Assembly: GCA_039924845.1 (NCBI GenBank) | Contig: JBDTAC010000098.1 | Span: forward strand, 1-37,939 | DNA: 37,939 nt | Source: Bacteroidia bacterium | GTDB lineage: Bacteria; Bacteroidota; Bacteroidia; DATLTG01 | Reading direction: 5' to 3' | Part shown: in pieces, positions 15,277 to 23,875 of the stretch | How positions within the stretch are numbered: position 1 is the stretch's first letter | Layout of the letters: the number at the start of each line of letters is the position of its first letter | Position numbers and translations under genes: made by a program | Notes under the pieces: model-generated | Database searches by the model: none | What the model was told of the DNA's origin: nothing | What the model saw: the letters and a program-made list of their open reading frames with translations, nothing else

Positions 15277-16299
15277 TTATTTTTTCAGTAACACGCCAAT
15301 CCCTGGTAAATTGTTCAGTAAAATTTTTCCGTTTTTTATTTCGAATCCTTCAAAAAAATCATTTTTAATAAGTGCAGGTCCGTCTAAATCTGCCCAATCT
15401 GTTAAGGGTGCTAACTGTGCTGCCGCAGCATTTGCGCAAGATGTTTCAGACATACAACCAATCATTATTTTTAAATTTAATTCGCGTGCGCGCACAATTA
15501 TTTTTAATGCTTCGCTCATGCCAGTGCATTTCATCAATTTAATATTGATGCCGTGAAACATCTGTGCGGCTTCGTTTACATCGCTGAGTCGTTGAATGGA
15601 TTCATCACCAAAAAGTATTATCGGACTTTTTTCTTTCAGCCATTTCATTTCGTCTTTCATTTCTTTCGGCATGGCTTGTTCCACAAATAAAATATTTTTT
15701 TCGTGTAACCAACAAAGCATTTCATGTACAAAAATTTTATCTTTCCATCCTTGATTTACATCAATGGCAATAGGTTTATCGGTAATGCTGCGAATAAATT
15801 CGATTCGTTGTTTGTCGTTTGCACTACCCAATTTTATTTTTAAAATTTTCCAATCTTCGGCTTCTTTAATTTTTTGTTCCAACACTTTTGGTTCGTCCAT
15901 ACCGAGCGTAAAAAAAGTGAGCGGCATTTTTTCGACATTAATGTCAAGCATTTCGTGACAAGATTGTTTTTTTATTTTTCCGAGTAAATCGTGTAAGGCA
16001 ATATCAATGGATGCTTTTGCAGCAGTATTATTTTTTGCAAGCGCATCTATTTCTTGCATTATTTTTTCGATGTTAAAATCATCTGAATTTTTTTCAATAA
16101 GCGGGCTTGCTTTTTGCAAAAATGAAATTACACTTTCGTGTGTTTCGCCCAGATAAGGTGGCATGGAAGCCTCTCCAAAACCGATACAATTTTCGTGTTC
16201 TATTTCCGTAATCACAATTGGTGTGCGTGTTCGCGAGCCAACAGAAAGTGTGAACGGATATTTGAATTCCAGCCAATGCGGCGTAAAACGAATTTTCAA
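15277..16299 (-). CDS. Dipeptide (L-Ala-D/L-Glu type) epimerase, enolase superfamily
   Basis: A 340-residue muconate-lactonizing/enolase-fold enzyme. The N-terminal cap has FKYPFTLSVGSRTRTPIV and GFGEASMPPYLGET, and the barrel carries the expected residues. These are K154/K156 in LKIKLG (acid/base lysine), metal ligands D180 (IAIDVNQGW), E207 (FVEQAM) and D232 (FGDES), and the second catalytic lysine K254 in NIKLMKCTG. GCMSETS follows near the C-terminus. Family members epimerise L-Ala-D-Glu from peptidoglycan recycling or other dipeptides; the actual substrate is not fixed by these motifs. It is convergent with the histone-like gene. Confidence 0.88.
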   Translation of the reverse strand: MKIRFTPHWLEFKYPFTLSVGSRTRTPIVITEIEHENCIGFGEASMPPYLGETHESVISFLQKASPLIEKNSDDFNIEKIMQEIDALAKNNTAAKASIDIALHDLLGKIKKQSCHEMLDINVEKMPLTFFTLGMDEPKVLEQKIKEAEDWKILKIKLGSANDKQRIEFIRSITDKPIAIDVNQGWKDKIFVHEMLCWLHEKNILFVEQAMPKEMKDEMKWLKEKSPIILFGDESIQRLSDVNEAAQMFHGINIKLMKCTGMSEALKIIVRARELNLKIMIGCMSETSCANAAAAQLAPLTDWADLDGPALIKNDFFEGFEIKNGKILLNNLPGIGVLLKK

Positions 16300-16355
16300 A
16301 ATATATTTTTTTGAGAAAAGCGAATGTACTATTATTGTATTGAAAGAAGAATGCC

Positions 16356-16383
16356 TTGTGAAATTTATTTTTCTATACCTTTG
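16356..16383 (+). promoter_or_regulatory. Promoter of the lipoprotein gene
   Basis: TTG at 16356-16358 and TACCTTTG at 16376-16383 fit the Bacteroidota -33/-7 pattern with a spacer of about 17. The ATG at 16403 lies 19 bases past the -7 box, so the leader is very short. Confidence 0.6.
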
Positions 16384-16402
16384 TTCGGAAAACTAAAAAA
16401 CT

Positions 16403-16927
16403 ATGAAAATGAAAAAGATGTACTTACTTGTTTTGCCTTTGGCACTTTATTTAGGAAGTTGTAAAAATGGAAAAAGCGCAGACGATTCTGATGTAGTACC
16501 TGCCGGAATGGTACAGGTGGATTTGACTTCGCGCGGTGGACTTCCGATTACAATTGATATTCCGGATACGGCTCAAAATAAATTAACGATTACGGTTCAA
16601 AGTTTTGGTGAAACAGATATTACGATTGGTACAAATTTCGCCATCGCTATTTCTGAAGGACAAGGCGATATGAAATTAAAACAAGCCGACATTGCAGGTA
16701 ACGATGTAGATAAATTTCAAAAATACATTACGCAAGATTCTACTACACTATTATATGAATCACAAATTGTAAAACCAGAATTTCATTTTTATACGATTGT
16801 GAAAACTGGTAAATCAGCTTACGTGGTGCAAGATATGACGAGCGATATTTATCCGCAAGACGCAATACAAACAATGCTTACTTCTGCGAAAACAATTAAA
16901 GCAAAGGCTGTAACGCCGAAAGCATAA
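16403..16927 (+). CDS. Lipoprotein of unknown function
   Basis: A 174-residue protein with a lipoprotein signal peptide (MKKMYLLVLPLALYLGSC; lipobox L-G-S-C), hence anchored to a membrane on its periplasmic side. The mature domain is a compact alpha/beta unit with ITIDIPDTAQNKLTITVQSFG, TNFAIAISEGQGD and FHFYTIVKTGKSAYVVQD. No catalytic pattern or family was recognised. It is a single-gene unit between its own promoter and the terminator hairpins at 16954-17093. Confidence 0.75.
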   Translation: MKMKKMYLLVLPLALYLGSCKNGKSADDSDVVPAGMVQVDLTSRGGLPITIDIPDTAQNKLTITVQSFGETDITIGTNFAIAISEGQGDMKLKQADIAGNDVDKFQKYITQDSTTLLYESQIVKPEFHFYTIVKTGKSAYVVQDMTSDIYPQDAIQTMLTSAKTIKAKAVTPKA

Positions 16928-16953
16928 TTTTTTTCCAATTCTTTTACTTGATT

Positions 16954-16994
16954 AAAACGTCCTTCGAAAAATTATTTTTTTGAAGGACGTTTTT
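16954..16994 (+). terminator. Terminator of the lipoprotein gene built on the AT motif
   Basis: AAAACGTCCTTC and GAAGGACGTTTT form a perfect 12-bp stem around the motif core GAAAAATTATTTTTTT, ending in a T-tract. It lies 27 bases after the stop. The AT core is the loop-proximal part of the stem. Confidence 0.85.
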
Positions 16995-17000
16995 CATTCT

Positions 17001-17020
17001 GGAAAAATTATTTTTTTGAA
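17001..17020 (+). repeat. AT palindrome copy between two terminators
   Basis: GGAAAAATTATTTTTTTGAA, right flank TGCG, lies six bases after the lipoprotein terminator and 32 before the next hairpin. Three motif cores therefore occur within about 120 bases. Confidence 0.65.
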
Positions 17021-17051
17021 TGCGAAAAATGGAATACAAAATTTCGCCCAC

Positions 17052-17093
17052 AAAAAAGTCCTTTGAAAAATTAATTTTTCAAAGGACTTTTTT
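17052..17093. terminator. Perfect 42-bp palindromic bidirectional terminator
   Basis: Each half reads A-tract, GTCCTTTGAAAAATT; the other half is its exact complement, so the whole 42 bases form a perfect inverted repeat with A- and T-tracts outside. It sits between the convergent lipoprotein and typA genes, 26 bases beyond the typA stop, and would terminate both. Confidence 0.9.
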
Positions 17094-17118
17094 AGTATTA
17101 AAAAAACTCAGCAGAAAA

Positions 17119-18927
17119 TTAAGCTTCTACTTTTGGTTTTGAACGTTTGCGATCTCCTTCTTCCAACACAATTTTACGCAAACGAATAGATTTTGGTGTT
17201 ACTTCCACATATTCATCTCCCTGAATATATTCCATCGCTTCTTCGAGTGAAAAATTAATTTTCGGAACGATACGCATTTTCTCATCAGTTCCAGAAGCAC
17301 GCATATTCGTTAATTTTTTCTCGGTACAAATATTTACCACTAAATCATCTGGACGAATGTGTTCTCCGATTATTTGTCCTGTATAAATATCTTCTCCAGC
17401 TGCGATAAAAAATTTGCCTCTGTCTTGTAATTTATCAATCGCATACGCAACAGCAGTACCTTTATCTTTAGAAATAAGTACACCTGCAATACGTCCCGGA
17501 ATTGGACCTTTCCAAGGCATATATGCTTTGAAACGATGTGCCATAATTGCTTCTCCGGCAGTAGATGTCAAAATATTATTTCTCAACCCAATTAATCCGC
17601 GCGAAGGAATTTCAAATTCTAAATGTATCAAATCGCCTTTCGGAACCATGATTAACATATCGCCTTTACGTTGACTTACCAATTCGATCACTTTTCCAGA
17701 AGTTTCTTGCGGAGTATCAATACTTAGTGTTTCAACCGGCTCGTGTTTCATGCCGTCAATTTCTTTTAAGATAACTTGTGGTTGTCCTACTTGTATCTCG
17801 TAACCTTCTCTGCGCATTGTTTCTATTAAAATAGATAAATGCAGAATTCCGCGTCCGAAAACCAAATACGAATCAGGAGATCCTGTTTCTTTCAAACGCA
17901 TCGCGAGATTTTTTTCCAACTCTTTATAAAGACGATCGCGCAAATGGCGTGAAGTAACAAACTTTCCTTCTTTTCCGAAAAACGGAGAATTGTTAATCGT
18001 AAAAAGCATGCTCATCGTTGGCTCGTCAATGCTGATAGGTTTTAAGCCTTCTGGATTTTCATAATCCGCAATGGTATCTGCAATTTCGAAACCTTCAATT
18101 CCGGTAACGGCACAAATATCTCCGGCTTTTACAACGTCTATTTTACGTTTTCCCAATCCTTCAAAAACAAATAAATCTTTGATTCTTGTTTTGATAATTT
18201 TTCCATCTCTTTTTACCAAAGAAATCGGCATATTTTCTTTTATCTCTCCTCTAAAAACACGGCCAACAGCAATTCGTCCTACAAAAGAAGAATAATCCAA
18301 GGAAGTAATTTGCATTTGCAAAGTACCTTCATTCATTGGTGCATCCGGAATGTGTTCGATGATACAATCCAACAATGGCGTGATATCGGTGGTTGGTTTG
18401 TTCCAATCTGTCGACATCCAACCTTGTTTGGAAGAACCGTAAATAGTAGGGAAATTCAATTGTTCCTCGGTTGCATCCAAATTGAAGAACAATTCGAAAA
18501 CTGAATCGTGTACTTCATCTGGACGGCAATTTGGTTTGTCTACTTTATTGATGACAACGATTGCTTTTAATCCCAATTCCAAAGCTTTTTGCAACACGAA
18601 ACGTGTTTGTGGCATAGGTCCTTCAAAGGCATCCACCAATAACAAAACGCCATCCGCCATATTTAATACTCGTTCTACTTCACCACCAAAATCAGCATGT
18701 CCGGGAGTATCAATGATATTTATTTTAGTGCCTTTATAAACTACCGACACGTTTTTAGAAAGAATCGTAATTCCTCTCTCGCGCTCCAAATCATTGCTAT
18801 CGAGGATCAATTCTCCCGATTCTTGGTTGTCGCGGAAAAGTTTTCCTTGAAGTAAAATTTTATCTACTAAAGTCGTTTTTCCGTGATCGACGTGGGCAAT
18901 AATGGCAATGTTTCTTATTTTTTGCAT
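17119..18927 (-). CDS. typA: Ribosome-associated GTPase TypA/BipA
   Basis: Translational GTPase of the EF-G/LepA class that acts in 50S assembly and stress adaptation. The 602-residue length is standard. G1 is AHVDHGKTTL (residues 10-19), switch I includes ERERGITILSKN, G3 DTPGHADFGGEV, and G4 NKVDKPN. Domain III/V and the BipA-specific C-terminal domain end in SIRLRKIVLEE. It is monocistronic with its own promoter and a shared bidirectional terminator. Confidence 0.97.
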   Translation of the reverse strand: MQKIRNIAIIAHVDHGKTTLVDKILLQGKLFRDNQESGELILDSNDLERERGITILSKNVSVVYKGTKINIIDTPGHADFGGEVERVLNMADGVLLLVDAFEGPMPQTRFVLQKALELGLKAIVVINKVDKPNCRPDEVHDSVFELFFNLDATEEQLNFPTIYGSSKQGWMSTDWNKPTTDITPLLDCIIEHIPDAPMNEGTLQMQITSLDYSSFVGRIAVGRVFRGEIKENMPISLVKRDGKIIKTRIKDLFVFEGLGKRKIDVVKAGDICAVTGIEGFEIADTIADYENPEGLKPISIDEPTMSMLFTINNSPFFGKEGKFVTSRHLRDRLYKELEKNLAMRLKETGSPDSYLVFGRGILHLSILIETMRREGYEIQVGQPQVILKEIDGMKHEPVETLSIDTPQETSGKVIELVSQRKGDMLIMVPKGDLIHLEFEIPSRGLIGLRNNILTSTAGEAIMAHRFKAYMPWKGPIPGRIAGVLISKDKGTAVAYAIDKLQDRGKFFIAAGEDIYTGQIIGEHIRPDDLVVNICTEKKLTNMRASGTDEKMRIVPKINFSLEEAMEYIQGDEYVEVTPKSIRLRKIVLEEGDRKRSKPKVEA

Positions 18928-18949
18928 AATACTATTTTTAAAAGAGGTG

Positions 18950-18957
18950 CAAAAGTA
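18950..18957 (-). promoter_or_regulatory. -7 box for typA
   Basis: TACTTTTG on the minus strand, matching TAnnTTTG, lies about 23 bases before the ATG at 18927. The -33 region is AT-rich without a clear TTTG. Confidence 0.5.
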
Positions 18958-19009
18958 GCCTTTTTTTGGGATTTTTTACATAAAATGATTAGATACCCTG
19001 AAAATAGGT

Positions 19010-19030
19010 TTGAAAAATTATTTTTTTGAA
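19010..19030 (+). repeat. AT palindrome copy in the typA/deacetylase gap
   Basis: TTGAAAAATTATTTTTTTGAA with right flank GCGTC and a seven-base T-tract. It lies in a divergent gap, not at a gene end, so termination of an upstream gene cannot explain it. Confidence 0.7.
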
Positions 19031-19087
19031 GCGTCTTTTTTTCATTCGCGAAATACTAAAACAGAAAAAAGCACGTTTAATAAACCT

Positions 19088-19095
19088 TATCTTTG
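19088..19095 (+). promoter_or_regulatory. -7 box for the polysaccharide deacetylase gene
   Basis: TATCTTTG fits TAnnTTTG. It overlaps an in-frame TTG at 19093, which argues that translation starts further downstream. Confidence 0.5.
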
Positions 19096-19113
19096 CATCC
19101 TTATTTTTTTATT

Positions 19114-20064
19114 TTGTCTCTTTTGGAAAAAGAAAAACATACCAATATTTTACTCTTCAGTATTGATTTTGAAGACATCCGTATGCTGGTTCCTGACGGA
19201 ATGAAATACAGCGAACGCGTTCCCGCGATGATGGAAAAATATCTCACTTTCCTTCAGAATAAAAATGCCAAAGCCACTTTTTTTGTGGTCGGAAATACGG
19301 TAAAATTATATTCTTCTCTTTTAAAAGACATCGCCAAAGAAGGTCACGAAATTGCTTGTCATACACACAATCATATTCCTTTAGATCAACACACAAAAGC
19401 TTCTTTTAGAGAAGACATATTGTTAAATATTGACGCGTTGACGAGCATTGGTTGTGAGCAACCGAAAGGTTTTCGCGCGCCGGGATTATCGCTCACTGCA
19501 AAAACACAATGGGCGTACGATGTTTTGCAGGAATTGGGATTTACCTATTCTTCGTCTGTGATGGCTACTAACAGTGCCTTTCACAGTTGGGCAGATTTCG
19601 GAAAAGAGTTTAAAGAAGTAAAAAAAGGTTTTTGGGAATTGCCGCCAACGCTGATGGAAAATAATTTTTTGTGTTTCCCTTTTGCATCGAGTGTATATTT
19701 TCGATTTCTTCCGGCATTTGTTTCGCGTAATGCGCTTCGTATAAAATTCAATAAAAAAAGTCCTATTATCAGCTATTTTCACGCATTCGATATTGATTAC
19801 GAACAGGAACATTTTATGCATCCAGGCGTAAACGACAATCGCTTATTTAATTTTTTGATGTATTACAATCGTAAAGGAATGCTTGAAAAATTTGAAAGTG
19901 TTTTGCCCGATAATTATACGATTATGCCGCACGGCGAATACGTAAAAAATATTTTAATGCAGACGAACAAAATCAAGCCGATTGTTTCCAAAACAGCAGT
20001 CGATATTGGATGTACAGCCACACCGCTACACACGGAAGTGCTTTCAGCGAATACGGCAAAATAA
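19114..20064 (+). CDS. Polysaccharide deacetylase (NodB homology domain)
   Basis: A roughly 316-residue protein. The NodB/CE4 core is complete: catalytic Asp in ILLFSIDFEDIR, metal-binding His pair in HTHNHIPL, KATFFVVGNTVKLY before it, and FRAPGLSL (Arg/Pro motif). It resembles the DUF3473-associated, exopolysaccharide-type deacetylases. There is no ATG before the catalytic Asp. TTG at 19114 (M-S-L-L-E-K) or 19123 is preferred because the -7 box overlaps the TTG at 19093. Its last 92 bases overlap the convergent glycosyltransferase gene. It probably de-N-acetylates a surface glycan made by the neighbouring glycosyltransferases; the substrate is inferred. Confidence 0.85.
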   Translation: MSLLEKEKHTNILLFSIDFEDIRMLVPDGMKYSERVPAMMEKYLTFLQNKNAKATFFVVGNTVKLYSSLLKDIAKEGHEIACHTHNHIPLDQHTKASFREDILLNIDALTSIGCEQPKGFRAPGLSLTAKTQWAYDVLQELGFTYSSSVMATNSAFHSWADFGKEFKEVKKGFWELPPTLMENNFLCFPFASSVYFRFLPAFVSRNALRIKFNKKSPIISYFHAFDIDYEQEHFMHPGVNDNRLFNFLMYYNRKGMLEKFESVLPDNYTIMPHGEYVKNILMQTNKIKPIVSKTAVDIGCTATPLHTEVLSANTAK

Positions 20065-21106
20065 CGTGCATCCGCACGCTTAAAGGCACAGCGTCGGACG
20101 ATGCGAGGCAAGTCAATATCAAAACAAACCCCAATAAAATCATTTCCGTTTTTTTAGGTGTAACCGCCAAATACCAAATTCCTACGCCAAATAGCGCAAT
20201 AATGTACGACGGCGACTCCGCCATGTGATTGAAAATAACACTCCAAATTAAAAAAGACGCCAACCAAAAAATACGAAAATGTGCGTTCTTGAAAAATTTT
20301 TTTTTGAAAAAAGGAAGTACTAAAATAAAGGTTCCGAAAAGTTCTATCCACAAAGTCGGCGGCTGAAAATGAAACCACGTTTTTAAAATGCCTATCAGCG
20401 AAACCCCCGTTTGATCGGCTTGAAAAGCAGTTGTTAAATAAAACCAACTTTGGTATAAAAAACTCAAATGCTTGAAAGAAATAAAAATCAAAGGCAGTAA
20501 AAATAAAAGGAGCATCCAAAAAATCGTCGACAAAATAAATTTTATTTTATCTGGATACATCAGAAAAAAAATGCCCGCAAAAATGCCGTAAATTTTAATG
20601 TAAAACGTAAGCACCAAAAAAAGTGCCGCCAAAAAATTATTTTTTCGTTCCAAAAAAGCAAACGTGAAAATAAGAAAAGAAACCACCAGCGTATTGGTTT
20701 GCATATTGGTGAGCGAAGTATTGAATTCCATGAAAATAATGAGGAATAAAAAAAACTTTTTTCGAACGTCGAAGGGCAACATTTTAATAGCAAAAAAGAT
20801 GCAAATCCCATTCAAAACACTCCACAAAATCATGCTTGGGAATATTGGCAACAAGGCGAAAGGTGCCATCAACACAGCAAAAGTAGGGCTGTACAAAAAA
20901 TAATCTCGGTACTCGTGCGAATATTTAAGGTATAAATCTTGGTAATTTATCAGATGAAAAAAAGAATTTCGGAAGATGATAAAATTGCCGTAATTGGCTG
21001 CACCTATTAAATGGCGCTGGATGGCGATGCCTGCCGAAAAAAGAAACAGCATCACGAAAATAAATTTTTCGTTGTAAAAAAAAGTTTTTGAAAAAATATT
21101 TTTCAT
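19973..21106 (-). CDS. GT87-like (DUF2029) polytopic membrane glycosyltransferase
   Basis: A 377-residue protein with about ten hydrophobic segments. The first periplasmic loop has NLIN-like FFHLINYQDLYLKYSHEYRD followed by YSPTFAVLMAPFALLP, the hallmark of the DUF2029/GT87 polyprenyl-phosphate-mannose-type transferases (GT-C fold). It is expected to move a sugar from a lipid carrier to a periplasmic glycan. It has its own promoter at 21142-21174 after the terminator of the TPR gene. Two AT-motif copies lie inside (20289-20307; 20630-20648) and one forms the M-K-N-I-F-S start (21088-21105). Its 3' end overlaps the convergent deacetylase gene by 92 bases. Confidence 0.83.
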   Translation of the reverse strand: MKNIFSKTFFYNEKFIFVMLFLFSAGIAIQRHLIGAANYGNFIIFRNSFFHLINYQDLYLKYSHEYRDYFLYSPTFAVLMAPFALLPIFPSMILWSVLNGICIFFAIKMLPFDVRKKFFLFLIIFMEFNTSLTNMQTNTLVVSFLIFTFAFLERKNNFLAALFLVLTFYIKIYGIFAGIFFLMYPDKIKFILSTIFWMLLLFLLPLIFISFKHLSFLYQSWFYLTTAFQADQTGVSLIGILKTWFHFQPPTLWIELFGTFILVLPFFKKKFFKNAHFRIFWLASFLIWSVIFNHMAESPSYIIALFGVGIWYLAVTPKKTEMILLGFVLILTCLASSDAVPLSVRMHVILPYSLKALPCVAVWLYIQYRLLFWKQSA

Positions 21107-21141
21107 CTAAAAGAATGTAAAAATAAAAACGAATATAATTA

Positions 21142-21174
21142 CAAAAATATGCTTTGAAAAATTATTTTTTCAAA
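21142..21174 (-). promoter_or_regulatory. Promoter of the GT87-like gene
   Basis: On the minus strand, TTTG (21171-21174), a 21-base spacer and TATTTTTG (21142-21149), then 35 bases to the ATG. It is the best complete -33/-7 match in the window, and its -33 box overlaps the terminator and stop codon of the upstream TPR gene. Confidence 0.65.
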
Positions 21175-21176
21175 GC
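21151..21176 (-). terminator. AT-core hairpin at the TPR gene stop
   Basis: GCTTTGAAAAATT and the matching TTTTTTCAAAGC form an 11-12 bp stem. The TAA stop of the TPR protein (21162-21164) lies in its loop region, so the hairpin overlaps the last codons of the gene. Confidence 0.65.
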
Positions 21177-23075
21177 AGGATTTAACTCAAATGCTTTACT
21201 AAAAAAGGGCTTTGCTTTTTCCGGTTCATTCATGTTTTGATAGGTAATGGCAATATTCAAATAAGATTGCGCATCGTTTAAATTCAATTGCAACGCCTGA
21301 TTAAAGGCATTCAGCGCATTCGAAAATTGTTGTTTCATTGCGTAAGCGATTCCTAAATTTTGCCACGATTTTACATCTTTAGGATTGTACAAAACTGCTT
21401 TTTTTAGATAATAAATCGCTTGGTCGTAATTGCCTTTTTCTTTTCCATAAACGGAGCCAAGCAAGCCTTGTGTAAAAATATGTGTTGGATTTATTTTTAG
21501 TACTTTTTGAAGATAAAAAATCGCAGAATCAGGTTGCTTTTCGACATCATAAATCCGCCCTAAATTATAATAGGAAGTAAAAAAATCAGAATCAATTTTA
21601 ACCGATTTTAAAAATTCGGATTTGGATGTTTCGATCCTTTTTTGCTCCAGCGCATCATCGGGCATTTTGAGAGCTGTAATGAGCAATGAATTTCCATAAT
21701 AATAATGCGCCTTGGCGCTGTTCGGAACCGTATTTACATCCGTTGAGAAAAGTGTAATATTGTCTTTCCAATCTCTATTCCTCGCAATTATTTCGATTGA
21801 AAATAACATCAATACAAGCGATAAAAAAAGAATAATTGGTTTTGAAAAATTATTTTTTTGATGCACTTTTTTTTTGGATAAAAAATTTAAAAAATAAGCT
21901 GCAGCAATGCAAAATGCAAGCGATGGAAGGTATAAAAATCGCTCTCCCATAGACGCTCCGATATTGAAAAAAATATTAGAAACAATTGAAAAGGTAGTTC
22001 CGTAAAATAAAATGCAATAAGCAAGAAGGTGTTTTTGTTTTGTGTTTTTTATCGCCCACAACATTAAAAAAAATACTATTACAAAAGGAATTATTGCTTT
22101 TAAATTCACAAAATTGATAATAGGGATTTGGTTAAAAGAATAATCTGCAGAAAGCGGATACGGAAAAAATAGCATCCAAATGTATTTTCCGCTGATGTAA
22201 GATACGGTTGCCATGTGCTCCAAAAAAGAGGTATGTACAAAAGGATTTTCCAATACATCTGTACTCGCTTTTGCGCCAAGACCGACCATGGCTGTTCGTA
22301 AAATCAAATAAAATAATGCAGTAATAAAAAATGGAATACTTTTTTTAAAGCATTTTCTACCGCTCGTTTCATCTGTAAAAAAATAAGCCGTAATAGGGAT
22401 TACAGCGATAAAAGTAATTCCGTTTTCTTTGGATAAAAGTGCAAGGAAATAAAAAAAACATCCGTAGAAAAAATATTTTTTCAAACCTGTTTTAAAAGCT
22501 TTCAAGCCAAAGCGCAAGGTATAAAGTAAAAATAGAAAAGAAAGAATTTCATCTCTACTTTTGATATTCGCCACCACTTCAGTATGCAGCGGATGCGCCA
22601 CAAACAAAAGACTTGCGACTAAAGCGATGAAAGGTTTTTCCGGAAAAAAATCGAGCAACAACAAAAATAAAATGACGGAACTCAGCGCATATAACAGCAC
22701 ATTGATCAGGTGAGAAGGATGTGGATCGTTTCCGAAAAAATGATGTTCTACAGCAAACATCACTAAGGAAAGCGGACGATAACGACCACCGTTCAAATCC
22801 AAGGATTGTCCATAAATACCAGAAAAAAAATCGGTACTCATTAATTCTGGAATGCCTTTTAAACCTTGTTGCGTATAGGTGTTAGAGGTAATAGCAACTT
22901 CGTCGTCGAAGGCATAATTATTGGGGATGGTATTGGCGTAAAGGACAAGAGAAAAAAGGAATAATAAGAACATCCATTTATTTTTCCATGTTCTCGAATG
23001 GCTTGCTAATTGAACTTCTTCGGAAGTTTTAATTATTTTTTGTAGTGAAATTTTTTTCTTGTTTTTTTTATTCAT
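21162..23075 (-). CDS. TMTC-like polytopic membrane protein with TPR domain (paralog 2)
   Basis: A 637-residue paralog of the gene at 7463-9553, with the same plan. It has a basic N-terminus, YAFDDEVAITSN, HPLHTEVVANIKSRDEIL, YPLSADYSFNQIPI, GERFLYLPSLAFCIA and ARNRDWKDNITLF in the membrane domain (residues 32-405), then about five TPR units. The acidic pair in the first loop fits a GT-C glycosyltransferase. It follows the GT2 gene by 31 bases, a pairing typical of systems where GT2 loads a polyprenyl phosphate and a GT-C enzyme uses it. Two AT-motif copies fall inside (21841-21861; 22466-22485), the first in a segment where paralog 1 has unrelated sequence. Confidence 0.87.
   Translation of the reverse strand: MNKKNKKKISLQKIIKTSEEVQLASHSRTWKNKWMFLLFLFSLVLYANTIPNNYAFDDEVAITSNTYTQQGLKGIPELMSTDFFSGIYGQSLDLNGGRYRPLSLVMFAVEHHFFGNDPHPSHLINVLLYALSSVILFLLLLDFFPEKPFIALVASLLFVAHPLHTEVVANIKSRDEILSFLFLLYTLRFGLKAFKTGLKKYFFYGCFFYFLALLSKENGITFIAVIPITAYFFTDETSGRKCFKKSIPFFITALFYLILRTAMVGLGAKASTDVLENPFVHTSFLEHMATVSYISGKYIWMLFFPYPLSADYSFNQIPIINFVNLKAIIPFVIVFFLMLWAIKNTKQKHLLAYCILFYGTTFSIVSNIFFNIGASMGERFLYLPSLAFCIAAAYFLNFLSKKKVHQKNNFSKPIILFLSLVLMLFSIEIIARNRDWKDNITLFSTDVNTVPNSAKAHYYYGNSLLITALKMPDDALEQKRIETSKSEFLKSVKIDSDFFTSYYNLGRIYDVEKQPDSAIFYLQKVLKINPTHIFTQGLLGSVYGKEKGNYDQAIYYLKKAVLYNPKDVKSWQNLGIAYAMKQQFSNALNAFNQALQLNLNDAQSYLNIAITYQNMNEPEKAKPFFSKAFELNPALKK
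21841..21861 (+). repeat. Intragenic AT palindrome copy in TPR paralog 2
   Basis: TTTGAAAAATTATTTTTTTG with right flank ATGCAC and a nine-base T-tract, antisense to the gene. It encodes H-Q-K-N-N-F-S-K in a loop between membrane segments; paralog 1 reads H-Q-K-I-W-K-Q-T there and has no motif. Confidence 0.7.
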
Positions 23076-23106
23076 GCTTCGCAGAATTTAAAAAAGCAAT
23101 CCTCTT

Positions 23107-23847
23107 TTAATTGAGTTTATACTTCCCAGAGAGTTTGAAAAAAATAATTTTCAAGAGCGAGAAACTCATCGTTATTCCGTGTAAAAACACACGAACGCTT
23201 TGTCCATCCTTACTTCTAAGCTTTACGGAAATTCGTTTTATTTCGTATTTCTTTTTCAATGCGATGTAGAAAAGTTCTACGTCCATCGCAAAACCATCAA
23301 TCCGCGAAAGCGAAAAAAGTTCGTCCGCTGCTTCTTTACTAAATCCTTTGATACCGCATTGTGTATCGTACCAACCGCCCACAATCAGCGTTCCCACCAA
23401 ATAACTAAAAAATTTACTGCCGATATTTCGCAAACGCGATACATCTTCAAAATAAACGGAGCGCATCATTTTGCGATCGCCTACTACCATGCCAATTTTT
23501 TGTTCGCTTAAGAAATAAAGCATCGTGTCAATCGCTTCGTATTCGTAAGGAATATCAGCATCGGTAAAAATTTTATATTTTCCGCAAGCCGCATTCATGC
23601 CGGTTTTAATAGCAGCACCTTTGCCTTTATTTTTTTCGTGAAAAAGATAAAGGCAATCTAATTGCTGTGCGATATTTTTCAATCTTCCGTCGTCGTTGCT
23701 GCCGTCATCCACAATAATTACCTCGTACGTGCACGAAAGTGTTTGCAAATGTGTTTTCAGTTTCGGAAAATTTTTTTCGAACACATCAGCGCATTTATAC
23801 GCGGGAATAATTAAACTTAAAACAATATCGCTGCTCTTATCTGCCAT
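23107..23847 (-). CDS. Family 2 glycosyltransferase (polyprenyl-phosphate-sugar synthase type)
   Basis: A 246-residue GT-A enzyme: SLIIPAYKCADVFEKN, VIIVDDGSNDDG (nucleotide-binding Asp pair), KGKGAAIKTGMNAACG, the DxD-type metal site FTDADIPYEY, and DTQCGIKGF, the signature of dolichyl-phosphate glucose/mannose synthase-like members. There is no large transmembrane domain; a C-terminal hydrophobic/basic end (SLLKIIFFKLSGKYK) may touch the membrane. It probably makes the lipid-linked sugar used by the adjacent GT-C proteins. It lies 28 bases after the RND pump gene and 31 before the TPR gene. Confidence 0.9.
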   Translation of the reverse strand: MADKSSDIVLSLIIPAYKCADVFEKNFPKLKTHLQTLSCTYEVIIVDDGSNDDGRLKNIAQQLDCLYLFHEKNKGKGAAIKTGMNAACGKYKIFTDADIPYEYEAIDTMLYFLSEQKIGMVVGDRKMMRSVYFEDVSRLRNIGSKFFSYLVGTLIVGGWYDTQCGIKGFSKEAADELFSLSRIDGFAMDVELFYIALKKKYEIKRISVKLRSKDGQSVRVFLHGITMSFSLLKIIFFKLSGKYKLN

Positions 23848-23875
23848 AATTTCTGGAAGCCCAAATATCCATTTT

